Origin: Lethocerus indicus
Taxonomy: Eukaryota > Arthropoda > Insecta > Hemiptera > Belostomatidae
Direction of reading: 5' to 3'
Assembly (NCBI GenBank): GCA_019843655.1
Contig: JACDQD010000102.1
Location: 8,875,501 to 8,939,500 of the forward strand
DNA: 64,000 bases
The notes under the pieces are model-generated. The model had not been told where the DNA came from. It worked only from the letters and a program-made list of their open reading frames with translations, and did no database searches. Position numbers and translations under genes: made by a program. Below, one piece after another: positions 1-14,745 of the stretch (position 1 is the stretch's first letter; every line of letters begins with the position of its first letter).

Positions 1-1027
1 GATATATATTGCATTTGTAAACTTTACATCGTTTCGGGAGGGGAGCGAATCCTTTGCCAATATATTTTGCGAAAACAAATCCCCACTCCGTTTAACATTA
101 GTAACCGAAAATATGACTGTACTTATAGTAATATTAATCATCCCACTTCCTCCCCACAAAATCCCACACTCCCCCCCTTTTTGCGCATTTTCGTGGTTTC
201 TTCTCCACGAATTGGAGCGGGCGGGGGTGAGTAAGAGCGAGAGGGAAAATAGCCCTGGTGAGGGAGAAGTGCTGGCATCTGGCGCCGTTTCAATGCGATA
301 ATTCACTTGTGCGTCCGTCGGTCGTGCAACAAAAGAAGTGGCGAATACCCTTAAAACACAAAGGCGTGATGTTCCACAATGGAAATAGGTTTCTTAGACT
401 GTTAAAAGAATTGTTTAGAAAGGTTTTAATTAGTTTATACAATTTTAAATGCCCCGTCATTTACATATTAATATGAATTTTTTAGCAATCGATAGCAAGC
501 AGTACAGTGGATAGAACACTCTCAGATCGTTCAGAACGAAATGTTATTACATTGAAGATTTCTTTACATATGGGCGTCATTTTGATAACTCTTCCGAAAA
601 ATATGTAGTTTCTGAACGAAGTTGAATAATATTACCGCAGAATTGTGTCCGTATTTTAAAACGAATCATATCATGTACTATATCTTTAACCCTATAAATT
701 AAAATATATTTTTGTGTAATAACATTATCAAATTAAATGACATTAGATTGCTGAATGTATAAATTGTACCATAACCCTTCTGTTCTTGAAAATGTTCTGT
801 ATTTTTAAGAGTACACACACACACTCAAACATATAAATGTGAACATAGTAGTATGAACATCGAGCCACAAACAACTGCATTCAGAGTAGTAGTACTAGAA
901 AATAACGCGGGAATTCTTTCCTCTATCTACTCACCCTTGCATCCACTTGTGCTGCGCATCGGAGTTACTTAAATTATCAGAGAGATTGTTGAGAATTCTG
1001 GTATAGGGAGAGAGAGATAGAGTGATG

Positions 1028-1029
<2 letters not shown>

Positions 1030-1060
<31 letters not shown>
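1030..1060. repeat. (GA)n microsatellite
   Basis: AG dinucleotide run of about 30 bases, following several shorter GAGA runs. Such runs can bind GAGA-type factors, but no target gene is visible. Confidence 0.9.
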
Positions 1061-1062
<2 letters not shown>

Positions 1063-3101
1063 CGAGGCCTCCTGTACAGGCCGTTGTACATCGGCCGCTC
1101 GATTCGCTCATATACTTTGACTGGTTCTGGCTCTATGTCTCTACTCTCTTATTCCCTCTAGTCTTATCCATTAGTTTCTCGTCTCCCTTCGTCCTTCTCC
1201 CCGGGACGCGCTCGCCCCTTTCATCAGCCCGTCGGAGTAACGGTGCGGGGAAGGGGAGAGGAACGTTAATAATGTATAAAGTAAAGAAAAACCTCACCCG
1301 TCTCCACCACCCCCCCTTTCCCCCAAAAGTCCCTTTATCACTCTCTTTCACTCTCACTCTCTCTCTTTCTCGCTTTTAGCTCGCTATTTGTCCTCCATTT
1401 CCCTCTCACTTACTCTCCCGCTCTCATAATTAACTATTCTCTGTAATTTGTTCAGCCCCGGGCTAGACCCTCGTGGTTCCAGGGGTTACAGAGTGCTAGG
1501 GGGAGGTTTGTATCGGACATTAGTCTACTTAATATGGAGAAAAATCTGAGGAATGTGGACAAATCGATTCTTTCCTTCCTGGTAATTCATTCACGCCCGT
1601 TTATAATTCACAGGCAACCGTGGACCATCGCGCGCACTACTTGGTGCCGCTAGTTCTACAAACTTAGTATAGATTGGATACACAGAAGGTTTCATTTGTT
1701 ACGACTTATGTTAGAGAATCAGAATTAATTTTGAAGTAACACGATTACGTATAATTTTCCGGCTTCTTCACGGTCCGATTTCAAAAGTGAATATCAGACA
1801 AAAATCATGATTGTCTCTAATGTAGGACAGATTTTTCGCATAGCCTGCGTTTCCAGTCTTGTTCACTTTGTGACGAAAGGCAGTTCGCAACAGTGAAAGA
1901 ACTGCCCCGAGGTTCTCGGCAATTACTTTCCCACACAAATGTCACTCTTTCTAATTTATTGGAGTCGTAAATTGAACTGCGCCAGTAATTAAATCGTAGA
2001 CCGAAACGGGGCGCTTGTAGACCAGAAACAAAATATAATTAACGCCCTTAATATGTACATAAATAAATTATTTTCTCGGTTTGATTTTATTTATCTTCTT
2101 ATTTTTTTTGAGAAGCTGGACAATTACCCATGCAAATTCTTTCCATTCTTGCGCAGCGGAAATGAAGGCATGACCCGATAAAGCCCGTGGATTTATGACC
2201 GAGCAAATTCTATTCGATACGTTCGCATTGTTGATTTCCAGGTGAATTTTTAATGCGGGGCCTAATCAAGAAAGTAATTCTCGGGCACATTCATTCCCTT
2301 CTGTATAAAAAGAATGCGAGAATTTAAAATTTTAATCGAATGTAAATTTATGCTGTTCTTAACCCCGCCCGGTCACATTTTTAATGAATTCGCCCTCAGG
2401 CCGACGTCAACTTTGGCGAGACGAGAAAGATATGTAAAAAGAAATATATAGTATGTATTTTCTCAATGATTAATTGTCGCTATACTTTGCACTGGGATTA
2501 TTATTCAGTGACCCCGATATATGCCCTTCATGAATTCAGAACAAACCATAAACTTTTTTAAAATGCTAAATCGTTCATATAACAGGGGTTCTTAATCTTT
2601 TCCTTGAAAAAAATACGCGGAATTTTACTTTCGATTCATACAGTATTGGCACGGGTTATTGGATATTAAGAAAATGGCTCCTAATTAATTACGACTAATT
2701 GAATTAATTGAATAATTAATATTGAATTATATTTCGTCACTATTATATTGTAAAGTAATACATAATTGGAATATGTATTACAAATGCGGAAATAAAAGTA
2801 GTATTAAATTATTCAGTACAAAATATTCGAATAATAAATAAAAATTCGAATAAAATATTTAGTGTTAGAAACTGTCATCAATGGATGTTGATCGATTATG
2901 AAGTGCCTCATAATTTTCGCTTTGTATAACGCCAAATTCATTAGGATCTTGTCGTCCTCTCTCCCGTGCTTGCTTAATAAATTTAATAGATAACACATTT
3001 TCTGTTCGTATCCCCATGAATAATGGACATTAACCCACCGAGTCGTTTGGGCAGGAAAGGAGAACGGAGGGGACGGGGATGATGGTGGGGCGTGGGGCAG
3101 G

Positions 3102-3120
3102 GTGTGTGTGTGTGTGTGTA
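3102..3120. repeat. (GT)n microsatellite
   Basis: Short GT dinucleotide run. Confidence 0.85.
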
Positions 3121-4220
3121 TGTGGAATTCATCGGTAGCCTAATAAAACCAGGCCTCTGCAATAGGTTGGCGCCGAAATATTGCCCGCTGGCATCGTAAC
3201 TATTATACACCGGTTAACGGCCCTAGATAAAATTAATTTGTCAACGACTCGCAGGCCCCACAAGTTTGGAGCGGAACATACATTCATTCCCACCGATGGG
3301 TGAAATTTCCGTGAACTTAGCAAATAGTTTTAACTGAATGGGATATTGTTAATAAGGTTTTAGTGCCCAGCGTTTTTATTATATCGCAATTGCCCTCTCT
3401 AATTTACATTTAGGCAGATACCAACTGGTCACAGTCATACCACGACCGACTGGTACTCAGTCTTGGTCACTTGCCAAAAGATCTTAAAGCAATATTATAA
3501 ATATCGAAAAAATATGTTTTTAGTTCCAGTTAAATAATTTAATTGATTTTCAGTAGGCTGTTCGATAAGAACAAGATGCAAGTAGTGGATATGACTACGA
3601 TTTTTGTTAGTATGCCCATTCAGGCGTACCTAAAAATTCGAATGGAGACTCAGAAATCGCTGCCGACTTCAGTATCATCGATAATTCATAACCGGAATCA
3701 CAAAGCGTTCGTATCAATAACCGCGACTTATTTCTATACAGCTGTTGTACGGAATGGTGCCGGAGTGCACCCCTCCCGCGGAGGGTGGCACTAACTTTTA
3801 TATTAAATTAAATAGTTCAGCGTGGGAAAGGGACAAAGGGCAAACTTTGTCACACGCGCACCCACACTGCAACACGCTGGCACAGGCGCGCTCGCACACC
3901 AAGTCGCAACTTCGATAATAGACCCAACCCACGTAAACTGTTCCTTACTCAAACAAACCCCCAACTCTTTTACAAAGCACGGAAATGTTAGTCACCCTTC
4001 TTTCACCTGTATATCCCCCCCACCTTCTATTCCCTCACAAACATAAACTTATGTCTGATTTCCTAACCGAAACACTCTTTGACAAGATACTCGTGGCCGC
4101 TTATCGTTAACTATAACTAATTATCTTCAGGAATCACCGCGTTCCAATGTGCCCCATCGTCCATTCGGTGCAGTTTAGAATAACTTTGCTTACCGTTCTG
4201 TGGTCAACAATTTCTAGTTT

Positions 4221-4475
4221 AGAATACCTGTTTTGTGGCCTGCGAGGGGTTGGAATACCATAGATTTCGTGTGTTTCTGTCTCCTCTCGCTGGTTTGGTC
4301 TTTTGCTAGACCGGTTTCGGCTGCTCCCCATCTTCAGTAGCGGTGTTAGTCGCTTTTGGCACTTTGGATGTATTTTGGGCATCCTCACTGCACTGTCACC
4401 TAATACTAGCCCGCAACAAAGGTCTGTCTTACGTTTTAGTATTAGAGCCCTACATATAGCACCTCACAGTGCCAG
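4221..4475 (+). mobile_element. Foldback/MITE-like element, copy 1, with inverted centre and missing right arm
   Basis: It begins near ATACCTGTTTTGTGG and runs through GTTTCTGTCTCCTCTCGCTGG and AGACCGGTTTCGGCTGCTCC, the same arm as in copies 2 and 3. The central block (from about 4400, containing CTAGCCCGCAACAAAGG) is the reverse complement of the centre of the other two copies. No second arm follows. It has no coding capacity, so it is non-autonomous. Confidence 0.75.
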
Positions 4476-4531
4476 CTCAGTGTTACAGTTCTAAAGGGGT
4501 AAACGACTGGTTTAGCCGAGATATATCTAGG

Positions 4532-4592
4532 GGATTTTTTGGGCATTCTTGTCTTTTGGATATCTTCACTGAACTTTCACTTGTACTGTGGT
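4532..4592 (+). repeat. Partial degenerate foldback-arm fragment
   Basis: TTTTTTGGGCATTCTTG and, further on, TTTCACTTGTACTGTGG match the inner part of the foldback arm in order, with insertions and substitutions. It lies just after copy 1. Confidence 0.4.
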
Positions 4593-7500
4593 TGTTTGCC
4601 GTGTGTATATATGTCTTGTTTTTCGGGACATTTTGGTCTTCTTTGGGTTGGGAGGGATTATGTTAATCGGTTTAAGTCTTTGTCGGATTATCGGTCGGAG
4701 GTTATTTCGGGACGAATATTCACTTTGGGAATTTATTTTTTCTGCTTCCTATATTTGTTCTTGAAAATTTCCATATTCTCTATTACATCCATCTCTTTGC
4801 CTTTCTTGCCTGAGTGTATTAATTTTAAAGATTCGTTAATGCCCATTGTCTCGTGTCCGGAGTGTATAATGTGGTTGGCGAAGTTGGACAAAAGGCATAA
4901 AAACACCTTAATACAGGCTTGAAAATACTGAAATGGGGAAACGCGTTTTATACGCTTAAAAATGAAAACAAAGACGAATAAAATGGTTTATAAATCATTG
5001 AAAACGCCAAAAACAAGGTTATAAACGCCAGAAAATGATAAGAGGCCAAAAATGGCGTTCCAAAAAATAAAAAAACTGAATCAAGGCAGCAGAAATATTT
5101 TGAAATAAATTAGTATAATTACCTCATTTGCATGTAAATTGTTTTGTGTTTTGTTCAATAACAAATGAATTTCTTGTTTTCAAAAATTCTCAAAAATGAT
5201 TTTCTACCTTGCTAAGGTGGAGATCAGACATAAATAAAACACAACACTTGGACTTAATAATAATAAACACTGACAATATTCAATAATAAAATACTTCTAA
5301 AAAAGGCCGCCTATTTGGACAATATATATACGACCCTAAGTAAACTGAATTAACAGACAAACAGGTGGAGTACAGTGGGGTAGAGAGTAAGTTACGCAAA
5401 GCGTGAACTATTTGAAACACGATTAGGCGTACAAACAGAGATGCGGCGGGCCTCGAAACACAGTGGTCAGTTGAGTGTGTGAACCGCTCGGATTCACCCC
5501 CCCCCTCCCCGGGGGCGGATCTCCCAATCTAGGAAACGTCTAATGGAATCTAGGAACCGGCACAAAGCGCCAAATTGGTCGGCCTTAATTCCCTTGACCC
5601 AATTGTACGTCTGATCTCTATGTAAGTTAAGGACTTCTCATTATGCATTAGTTTATGTCTGTTTGGCAGGTGGGTTTAGATTAAAGGCCCTTTCTTTCAG
5701 TCGGGGGTTGCAAATTAAGGGGGAATTTTCGCTGTTCAGATTTCCCGGTCTGAACTGAAAACAACGTTCGTGTCGGTGCTATATAAAGCACATTTACAAA
5801 ATTCGTTTCGAGAATCTATTTATTGTTCAAATGACATTGAGTCTATTGCCTTTCATATCATCCCCTTCATTACATATACAAAAGTTAATTACAAATTAAC
5901 ATTGAATACATTATTATGAGATACAGTTTAATAGTCCTACACAGATACGTCAAATTAAATGTTATTATAAAGAAACATAACCATCTTAGTGGTGCGAATG
6001 AATTATTATTTATTATTATTATTTATTATTTTTTATTAAAGCGTAGAACACTGCACGTTGTCAGCTGCACATACTTTAGGAATCTCATACAGTTTTATTT
6101 AACTTTCTTGAAATTTCCAAATCCGCAAGACTTCGTGAAAGTAAAACAAAAGTGAGCATTTTAACCGCCTAGAGTTAATAAGGAAAGGACTTTAAAAATG
6201 GGAAGGAACAAGACAACTAGTTAGGTATGTATGAGGATGAGGAGGCGCGAGTTTAATTTGGGCTGGAGCCACCAATCTCAGAGGGAAGGATCCGCGCGCT
6301 GTGCCCTGATTGAAGCAAGCCGCGGAGGAATTTACCCACTTTCCAGAAGAAGTACCGGGACTAGGAGGGCGGTGGGGGCGGGTGTGGGGTCGGCTGAGTT
6401 GATTTGTTCAAACGCCACCTGTCTCGGGTCTCTTCCCAAATTGAAACTATTATTTGCGACCTCTCACAGAATTCGGTTAGATTTACAAGCGAATCATGTG
6501 GCAGAATTGGGGCCCGCCACAGTCAACCGCCCTTCCTGGCGCTTGAATAATTCCTCCAGCCCTTTTCTTGAAGGAGTAGAAGTCGGTGAAATAAAAATAA
6601 ATTACAGTACCAGAATCATTATACTTTATTGGCAACCCGATCGGCGATGCGTGCACTCGCAATTGTGCTATTTAAATTTTATAACAACCAGTTTAATTTG
6701 TTAGTTATTACCATTATTAGTTCAGCAGACAACTTCATACAATAGACTATCTCAGAATTACCAAAGAATATCCCTACAACTGTCCCAGTGGCCACGAATA
6801 ATTTCCGTTTATGTTTATGGCACGTCCCGACGAAGAGACGTCGCAGATTATTTCGTCACGCTTGACTACTCCCCAAGGGTAATGTTGGCCCATCATATAT
6901 CGGACCCGGAATGAACAAGACATGGAATTTAAAGTAGGATAAGGACGCACCCCTAAGAGTAAAGTCTTGTATCAAACAGGAAAATGTAGACCTGCTACTG
7001 TGAAAAACTAAGACCCCGGTGAGTAGATCCAGTTTACTTATCTAGAAGGGAACCTCCCGGTAGATACCCTGAAGAGATTGATAGAGCCCCAACAGGGCTT
7101 CCCACTTTCGAATCACAAGGCTTCTAAACCAGATATGGAGAACACGCAAGGGGCTAAAAACGAGATCATATTTTTCATATAGCATTCGAAAAGTGTCAAA
7201 CGTTGCTTACGGTTTAATACAATTAATAGAACAAAAATAAAATAAATTCTATCTAAAAATAGACCACTCGTAGTTGTGGTAAAATCATTCGAAAGGAGCT
7301 GTTCACTAGTACCAAAAGAATTAATAATTAAAAAATATTTACACGTACAGAATGAAACTAGTGGGCTCTTAATGATCTGTTTTTTTGGTTGCTTTTTACG
7401 TTCTGTGATAAGAATATTTAAGAAAGGTACTAAGTAGGGATATAGGTTCCTTTTAAAATACGTTAAGTGGGCCGCAATGGTTTGAATAAATATCTACATT

Positions 7501-10500
7501 ATTGCAGTCTTCTGTTTTCACTCTCATTTGATTTTATCATAGACCGGTTTCGTCTTCTCGCTTCTGGACGAGGCTGGCCGCGGATAGGACATATTTATTA
7601 TTATAAGTAATGAAATATATTACCAATTATAATATATTTATTTATTCACGGAGACATGGTCATACACCGTAGTGTCATCACATGATAAAAATTGATTATC
7701 CCCCGAGGGAGGGAATCTTCATTTGTGGAACCGAAGACGTCAAAAGCGTAACCGGGGACGTGGGGGTAACGCGTCGAGGCCTCATCATCGGCCACCTGTG
7801 AGCATCTAGCTCGGCTTTATTGTGAAATAGTAACGCCGTTACGGCTCCCTCCGCCCGTTATTTACGGTACGGTCTCAGCAACAACGGTAAAGGACGACCG
7901 CCATCCCCGTAATTTACAGAGGGGTTGGGCCAGGAATCGAGAATTGATACGCATCGATGCCCGGGCGGGCGGGGGAGGGGGAGAAAAAAAACGGCCGCCG
8001 CGAAAGAGAGACGGCCCGGCCGGCTTTGATATGTGTGCCATGTGACTCCCAACGAAGTGATATAGGTTTTCGGCCCGTCCGCCCCCTTACATTCTGGCCG
8101 CATAAATACATTTCCAATAGATTCGGGACATTTATCGTAAATAAATATGAACAATGGAGTGTGCTGCACGCTCTTTGATCGTGGCCGGCACTATCAATAA
8201 ATAAAATTCCTTGATTGTATGACGCCCAACCGATATGTGAAGCCTCCATACGAAAAAAACCCGTCCCGAATCACTAGGTTTGACAGCAACGGTCTGTAAA
8301 ATCTGCAAAAAATATAAATTTATCGAATATCGGAGAGTATTCAATATACTGTTTGCAATAGCTGTTTCGTGAACTGCCCAGTGACTGAGGTTTCACCGAT
8401 GCCAAACGGATGGTAGAATGAATTTAAAAAGTATCGAAAGGCTATTTAGCAGTAGGAGATTAATAAATATGAGACATTATTTTTTCACTACGCACAAATG
8501 CGGCGAAGAAAAAATGAAAGATTAGTTCGTTTAAAGGCAACGTTAAATTATTTAGCGCGATACGGTTCGAAACTGTCCAGCCGCTCGAGCGTAAACTCTG
8601 CGTCCTCGAATAACCGTGTCGTCCACACGGTAACGACAAATGATGACAATTTCCTAATTACTATGGGCCGGGAAAACAGGATTTAATTAAATTTCATCCG
8701 GTGTTTAAGATACTCCCCTAGCCACCGACAGCCGAGAATTCGCACGTCCTCCTCTTCGCTACCAGGACGAAACCCCACTGGAAAATGATTGCGTGATATC
8801 TCCCCTCCCTTCACCACACACATTGGGATACGAAATAAGACAAGGCATGGGGAAAACCGCTGGCCGTATAAGACACCGGCGTTGTATTAAATTCTTATGT
8901 AAATATATTGCTCCTATTTGAGACCGCAGGATAGAAATGGGTCTCAATTTCTGATATTGGTCGCTTGTTTTCACCTTCCCCGCCTGTCTGTCTGCGGTTT
9001 GGCTCCCGGACTGAAAATGAATTCCGCTCTCCTGAAAAGTTACCCCGAGGGACAGTTTACTGGCCCTGAGGTAATCCCATATACGTACGTCCCTTAGTAC
9101 TTCCTGTAAAAGAAACGGTCGTTAAGAAATGGTCCCGTGTGGAAAAATGATATAAAAACGCTATAATAGACCGATAGTAGTCTGTCGACAACACTGTACA
9201 TCTAAATATTGGTTGAATATCTAAAATCTTATTCCCGATAAATCAATTTTCAGTTTGTAATTGATGGAGGTTTTGATAGGACGTAAAATATAAACTCCTG
9301 AAATTCGAAACAGATGAATGCAATATCTAGTCCTATTCGTTAGAATTCTTTCACAAATTGAGTTGAAATAAAGCAAAACAAATATGGGATAACAAGAAGA
9401 ATGTATACTTCTGTACGCTATATTAATATATCTGTACAAGTTATGTTAATGATTGGAAAGAAATATTTTCTAGTTTAATATGCTAAACGGGAATTGATTA
9501 GGGGCAGAGTCCATCAGTTCTTTACATTCGGACTGTAATGAACACGATATTGGGGACGTCGTCCCTAGCAGTGGATCAGTGGACTGTCAATTTGCGGTGG
9601 TCCGGCCGCATGGGCCCACCACTGCTGCTTTATTCATAAAAGGCTCGGTGAGAGATAAGCCCCGGACAGAATGTGTTTAAACGACGATATGAGGTTTGTG
9701 GCTGGAGCCCGGACGGTTAATTCGAATCGTATTGCTACCGGAAAGCCAACCGCCAACTAATGGTTGCAACCGGCCAGCTAGTATTATTAGTAATATTCCC
9801 TTTGATGTTTACACTTTCAACTATATGCCCGCATGACTGAAAACTACGGTTTTGTTTAAATTTCCAAAAGCCCAGATTCGTATTTGAAATTAACCTCAAA
9901 ATAATGAGCGATGGGCACGTTAATATTTTTATGTATTTGCTGAATATAATTTATTAATTTATTTTCACCTACCTAGAGGAATTATTTAAATATTTAAGTT
10001 TTCCAACAAAAAAGATTGAAACAAAAAATTTTGCCAATTTGGCTTATAATTTTGCCCAAAATGTAGCGTAAGACTTTGGTGGGCATCGGGCGTCGAGCGT
10101 GAGCGAATAGCTCACGTTCGTCATGTTACTTAATAAGATCAATATCAAGCAATTTAACGTATTTTTATTTATTCGTTTTATTTTATTTACTCACATTGCA
10201 CGACTACAAAAACGTTTCAATCCAGGTTAAAGTCTCCATTTAGTCGAATAACTAATTATTTTATACATTTCAAGTAGGTCTGTAAAATTAACATTTCTAT
10301 TGATAAAAAATGCAATCAACTTGAAGCGCTACACCAGTCTCATACACCTGCAAGATTATTGTCAATCCATTCTGAAAATAAAACGCACAGAAACGAACGT
10401 CATTCATCCGACGCTACTCGGCAACATTTACGTCGGGTAGAAATACGCCGGCACTCATTTTACAACCGATGGGGAGGAGGGCGAAAATTGTTGAGATCTA

Positions 10501-13500
10501 TCCGCGAGCACAGAAAAAAGTGGTCGTCACAAAGAGAGGTCGACGGAAATTGAAATTGAATCGGACGACACGCGGGCATTCCTTTTTTTATTCGGATCGC
10601 GCAATTTGAGCTCCGATTGCGGGAGTTGACAATAAAAACGGTGGAACGACGTTAACGGTGGAGGGAGCAGTTGGAGGGCGGTGGGCGTTGTGAGGGTGGG
10701 GGCAGGGGTTCAAAAAGAATTAAACATCCCGGCAACGTTTTCAGAGACGCGGCAATAGGGGTGGAGAAGGACGGACAATAGTTGAGCCAGATAACAAAAG
10801 TGATACAGTGAAAACCTCCGCTGGACAATGGGCTTACGCCCGGGCCGCAATTAGCCTAACCCCGCCCGGTGTTTCCCCGGCAGCTCTTCCCTAAAAATAA
10901 TGGAATAATCCTTGGATTGACCTCGCCCGAGAGAAGGGACAAAAGGATTATTAATTAAATGGAGTGCGAGGGAGGCTGGCTCAACGGACAAATCGTGTCA
11001 CAATTGAAACCCTGTCGGCCGCCCCCCATTCATTGTCCGCTCTACTAAACGAATTTAAATTTCCGGCTATTGAATTCCCATCCCCGATCCTGTGGCGGGA
11101 AAGGGTTAATCACTTTCTCACTCTTCTGTTGTATTGGACACACCGGCCCATTGACTGGAAAAATTCCCGCCCGCAGAAATTATTATTAACTTCCGATTCT
11201 AATTAATCTAATTGGTGGCCCGAAATTAATGTCTTATCGATGGTGTATTCGACCATTGCTTTCTCTTATGATGTATTAATTTTTCGATAAAGATATCATT
11301 GATCTCCAATTTTTCCAGGTTTTAAATGATTACAATACAGGCCAATAGGGGCCATGCCCATCATATTGGGAACGTTGAAATTAAACTCTCGTGGTTTCCC
11401 TTTAAAAAGAAATTTTCGCTGATTTAACACCTGAAAAATTCCTATGATATGCGATTCGAAATTTAACACAGAATCGTGTCCTACAAAAATTTGGAGACTA
11501 ATTTTGATTATTTGATGTTACTATTTATCATTATATCGAGGACTAAAGTCAGGAATGAAAAAACCTGGGCCTGGAAATACCGTCAGATTTGTTTCATTGC
11601 TACAAACATTTAGAACGTTTGGGGACATGAGAGTGTCTTATTTAAAGCGCCAAATATACCCATGCGATGCCTTGAATCTCTAGTGGCAAAATTTAGTTAA
11701 GATTTAATAAAAATCCCGTGTCACTTTCGCCCTTATATATTACTCATTAGAGCTAGCAGGCTCGGCCTCCGCACCTGGCTTCATCTTTCCTGTGGGGGAA
11801 ATTATAAACATCCTCCTGCAAAACTTTTCTATGAGGTAATCCCTAAAACGCCAAACTCTCCTTATTAAATAACAAACTAAGTTTGGTTCAGAAAAAAAAT
11901 TAAAAACTTACACTCCCATATATATTAATTATCAAAAATGTTTCGTTTTACACGGAACAGTCTGAAAAACCACAATATTACTGATTGGCAATTTACACCC
12001 CCCGGGTTCTAAAAAGATTATTAAAAAATCATTACAAATTCTTGTCCATGTAATATGAGACATATGGTATATAAAACATTATCATTTAAAAATTTGATTT
12101 TATATTGATTTCAGGACATTTTCCACATAGGCTGAAATGAATTAGCACAAGTGGTGAAATCAAAAATACCAAATTATAGGCGGATCCCAATGTGCCACAA
12201 TGTCGTTTTCAGAATTCAAACTCATTTGAGCAAGCTTAAAAGCTAGCATAGAGAATCCATTTAAGCTATAGAACAGGAAATGAGAAATTGATGGCTCATG
12301 ACATTACTGTTAATATTCCATCCTATTAGAAGGAAATCCTCCTGGTATTATTATTATTTTTAGTTTATGAGAATGTGTATACGCTTGGAAAGTAAGTAGA
12401 TCAACTTCAGTTTACACGCTTCATTTAGAAACACGTCTGGTTTCAAACTTGCAGGCCAAGTTTGAGTTGAAGTTGCCTCCCTGAGGATGGCTTCAAGATT
12501 TACCTCTTCCCTCTTCTAAAAGGCCTCATACTTGAGGCAAGTACAAAATTCTGATGGATTTTAGCGCGGTAAAGGTACTGCGCGGAAAGGTACCTTTCCT
12601 GGTACCTCCATTCCGTTATATCCTAATGGTTAATACGGACAATGAAAGTATTAAAATAAATATATTTTCATTTTTCGAGACAAATTATCTCGGTGAGTTA
12701 AAGAAATAATTTTAAGTGTTGAACGCATTTTCCATTTACTAGGAGAGCCAATTTTAAGTACTAATTTAAAACATGTTAACATCTAAGCAAGCTAAAAAAA
12801 ACAACTGAAAAATAAAATTCTATATCGACTGACTAGGACTCAATTAAAATATTTAGGATCTGCTCACTAAAATATTCCATCAGCCTTTTATATAATCCTT
12901 CCTTTTATAGAATATCCTTTTATATTCAGTATTTTTCAAGAGAGAAACATAGTATGTTTTCCCAGCCCTATGACCGGCCTAAAGTACTGGGATTGATGGC
13001 GAACTTTCCACAACCGATGAACGCCCGCGTACTAGTACATAAAGAGAGACCTCCCCCCTTTTCATATATTATTCTTGAGCAATTTGCTTCGCAATTTCTG
13101 AAACATGTTTGCATGAGTGCTTCCCTCATGGATTAGATTGAACCAATTCATTTTATTCGTATCCTATCCCACAGTTTACCTACCTCCGTTAGCATTCATA
13201 TGGTTTCCATTATCTGGAACATTTCCCCCTCCGGCGAGTCGGGAGGAAAAAGAATTTTTAGAGAATATGTTTTTATATCGAGCGCGGTCGTAAAATTACG
13301 CGCTGCAGTAACCTATCGGAAACGCACAGCGTTTTATCAAGAATAAATAAGGGAGGGTATAGCAAAAAGTATCAAATATTTTATACAGAAAAGCTAATCA
13401 GCCCAATGGCAATATTTGCCAATTAAAGCGTCCTTATATGTTGAGCCTTACACGTCGCAATGAGGATTGAAATCGATTACCGCGTCTATTTGAATATCAC

Positions 13501-14722
13501 AAACGCATATTTCAAGTCCGGGATTTGTCGATAAACAGACGAGCATGGACTCTGCCAGGCCAATTCAAAGGTGGAGGCGGACATTAGCGTTCGCCCTGGA
13601 TCTGATTTGCGGCTTGCTTAGGGGAGCATTATCCCGAACCAATGCTTTAGGCATAAAAGAATGCTTAGGGACGTCATAACGCGGTACCACCGCTTTTAAT
13701 ATTCACTTTTACTACCCGCCCCAGCCCTCCCTATCTAACCCCGACATCAACCCTGCCTCGCCATACTTTTGGCACTGATTCCTCGATTTTTCCTTTATTC
13801 GTATGAAATTCACGGTCCAGTTCGCAGACAATATATTTGAAGCGTTTACCTTATCACCAAATTAGTTTTAAAAGAAACTTATTTATTAAAAACTGCATAC
13901 CAAACCGGAATATTATAGTGCTCGTAATTCTTAGTATTAATAAAATATACAGCTTGAAATGTTCGGGATAAGATAATCGCGATTAAAGTTTCTCTAATTC
14001 GGTCGTAGGTAGCGTTGAGAGTGACTTTGAAACATGATAGTGAGGGGTGGTAAGCGGACCCAGTCCCAGAGGTACACAGCTCCCTCTCGGCCGCGTACCT
14101 CTCTGCTCTGTTCCTCGTCTGTTCTCCGCTACCTCTGAACCTTAAATCAACACAAATTCAGACAAATACGCCGACCGTCGACGCTACTACCCACCTACCT
14201 ACCCCTTGAGGACGACCCGCGCACTACCGCCGAGCAAGTTAGTTATCTCTGCCATCCCAAACCTGAGTGTCATAGTTTTCTTGTCATAATAACGAATGCT
14301 CTTACCGAGGTGTATTTATACTGATTTTTTTTTATCATACACCATTTTAAGAAATGCGCGCGTCTTCATTATTTGATTTATAATTCACTAAATCATCAAG
14401 CCCATTCATAAATAAATACCTAAACTATGTAATATACCCATAATTTACCTGACTATTTTAAGTATTATTCCGATACAAGGATTAAGTTCCGATTATTTCG
14501 AGTTCTGGTCGGATTACACCGAGAATCTGATCGCCTAATTTTGTATATCTTAGCTGATAACTGAAAAGACGTCGCTTAATAAATCACACGTAAGATCGAA
14601 GTATTGCATTGAATAACGACATTCGCAACTTGGTGCCCTATTCCCCCAAGATTCCGCCCTTCAGTGCTCGCCACCCTCTATCGGTTTGTTCGGGTAAATT
14701 TGTGACATTCTCTTCGGCTCCT

Positions 14723-14745
14723 CTGTGTGTGTGTGTGTGTGTGTA
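14723..14745. repeat. (GT)n microsatellite
   Basis: Short GT dinucleotide run. Confidence 0.85.

Larger units (their letters stand above)
1..4220. other. Non-coding, no gene recognised
   Basis: High-complexity sequence with only chance-length reading frames, two dinucleotide repeats and a cluster of ATTA/TAAT motifs at 2680-2732. Confidence 0.6.

Noticed and set aside
6231..6704. 157-codon open frame, plus strand
   Set aside because: Low-quality composition rich in Arg/Ser/Gly from GC-rich DNA; no motif recognised.
7541..7557. AGACCGGTTTCG string resembling the foldback arm
   Set aside because: Only about a dozen bases match and the flanks do not continue the similarity.
7858..8249. Overlapping open frames on both strands
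   Set aside because: Mutually overlapping frames in a GC-rich patch with no domain; typical chance frames.
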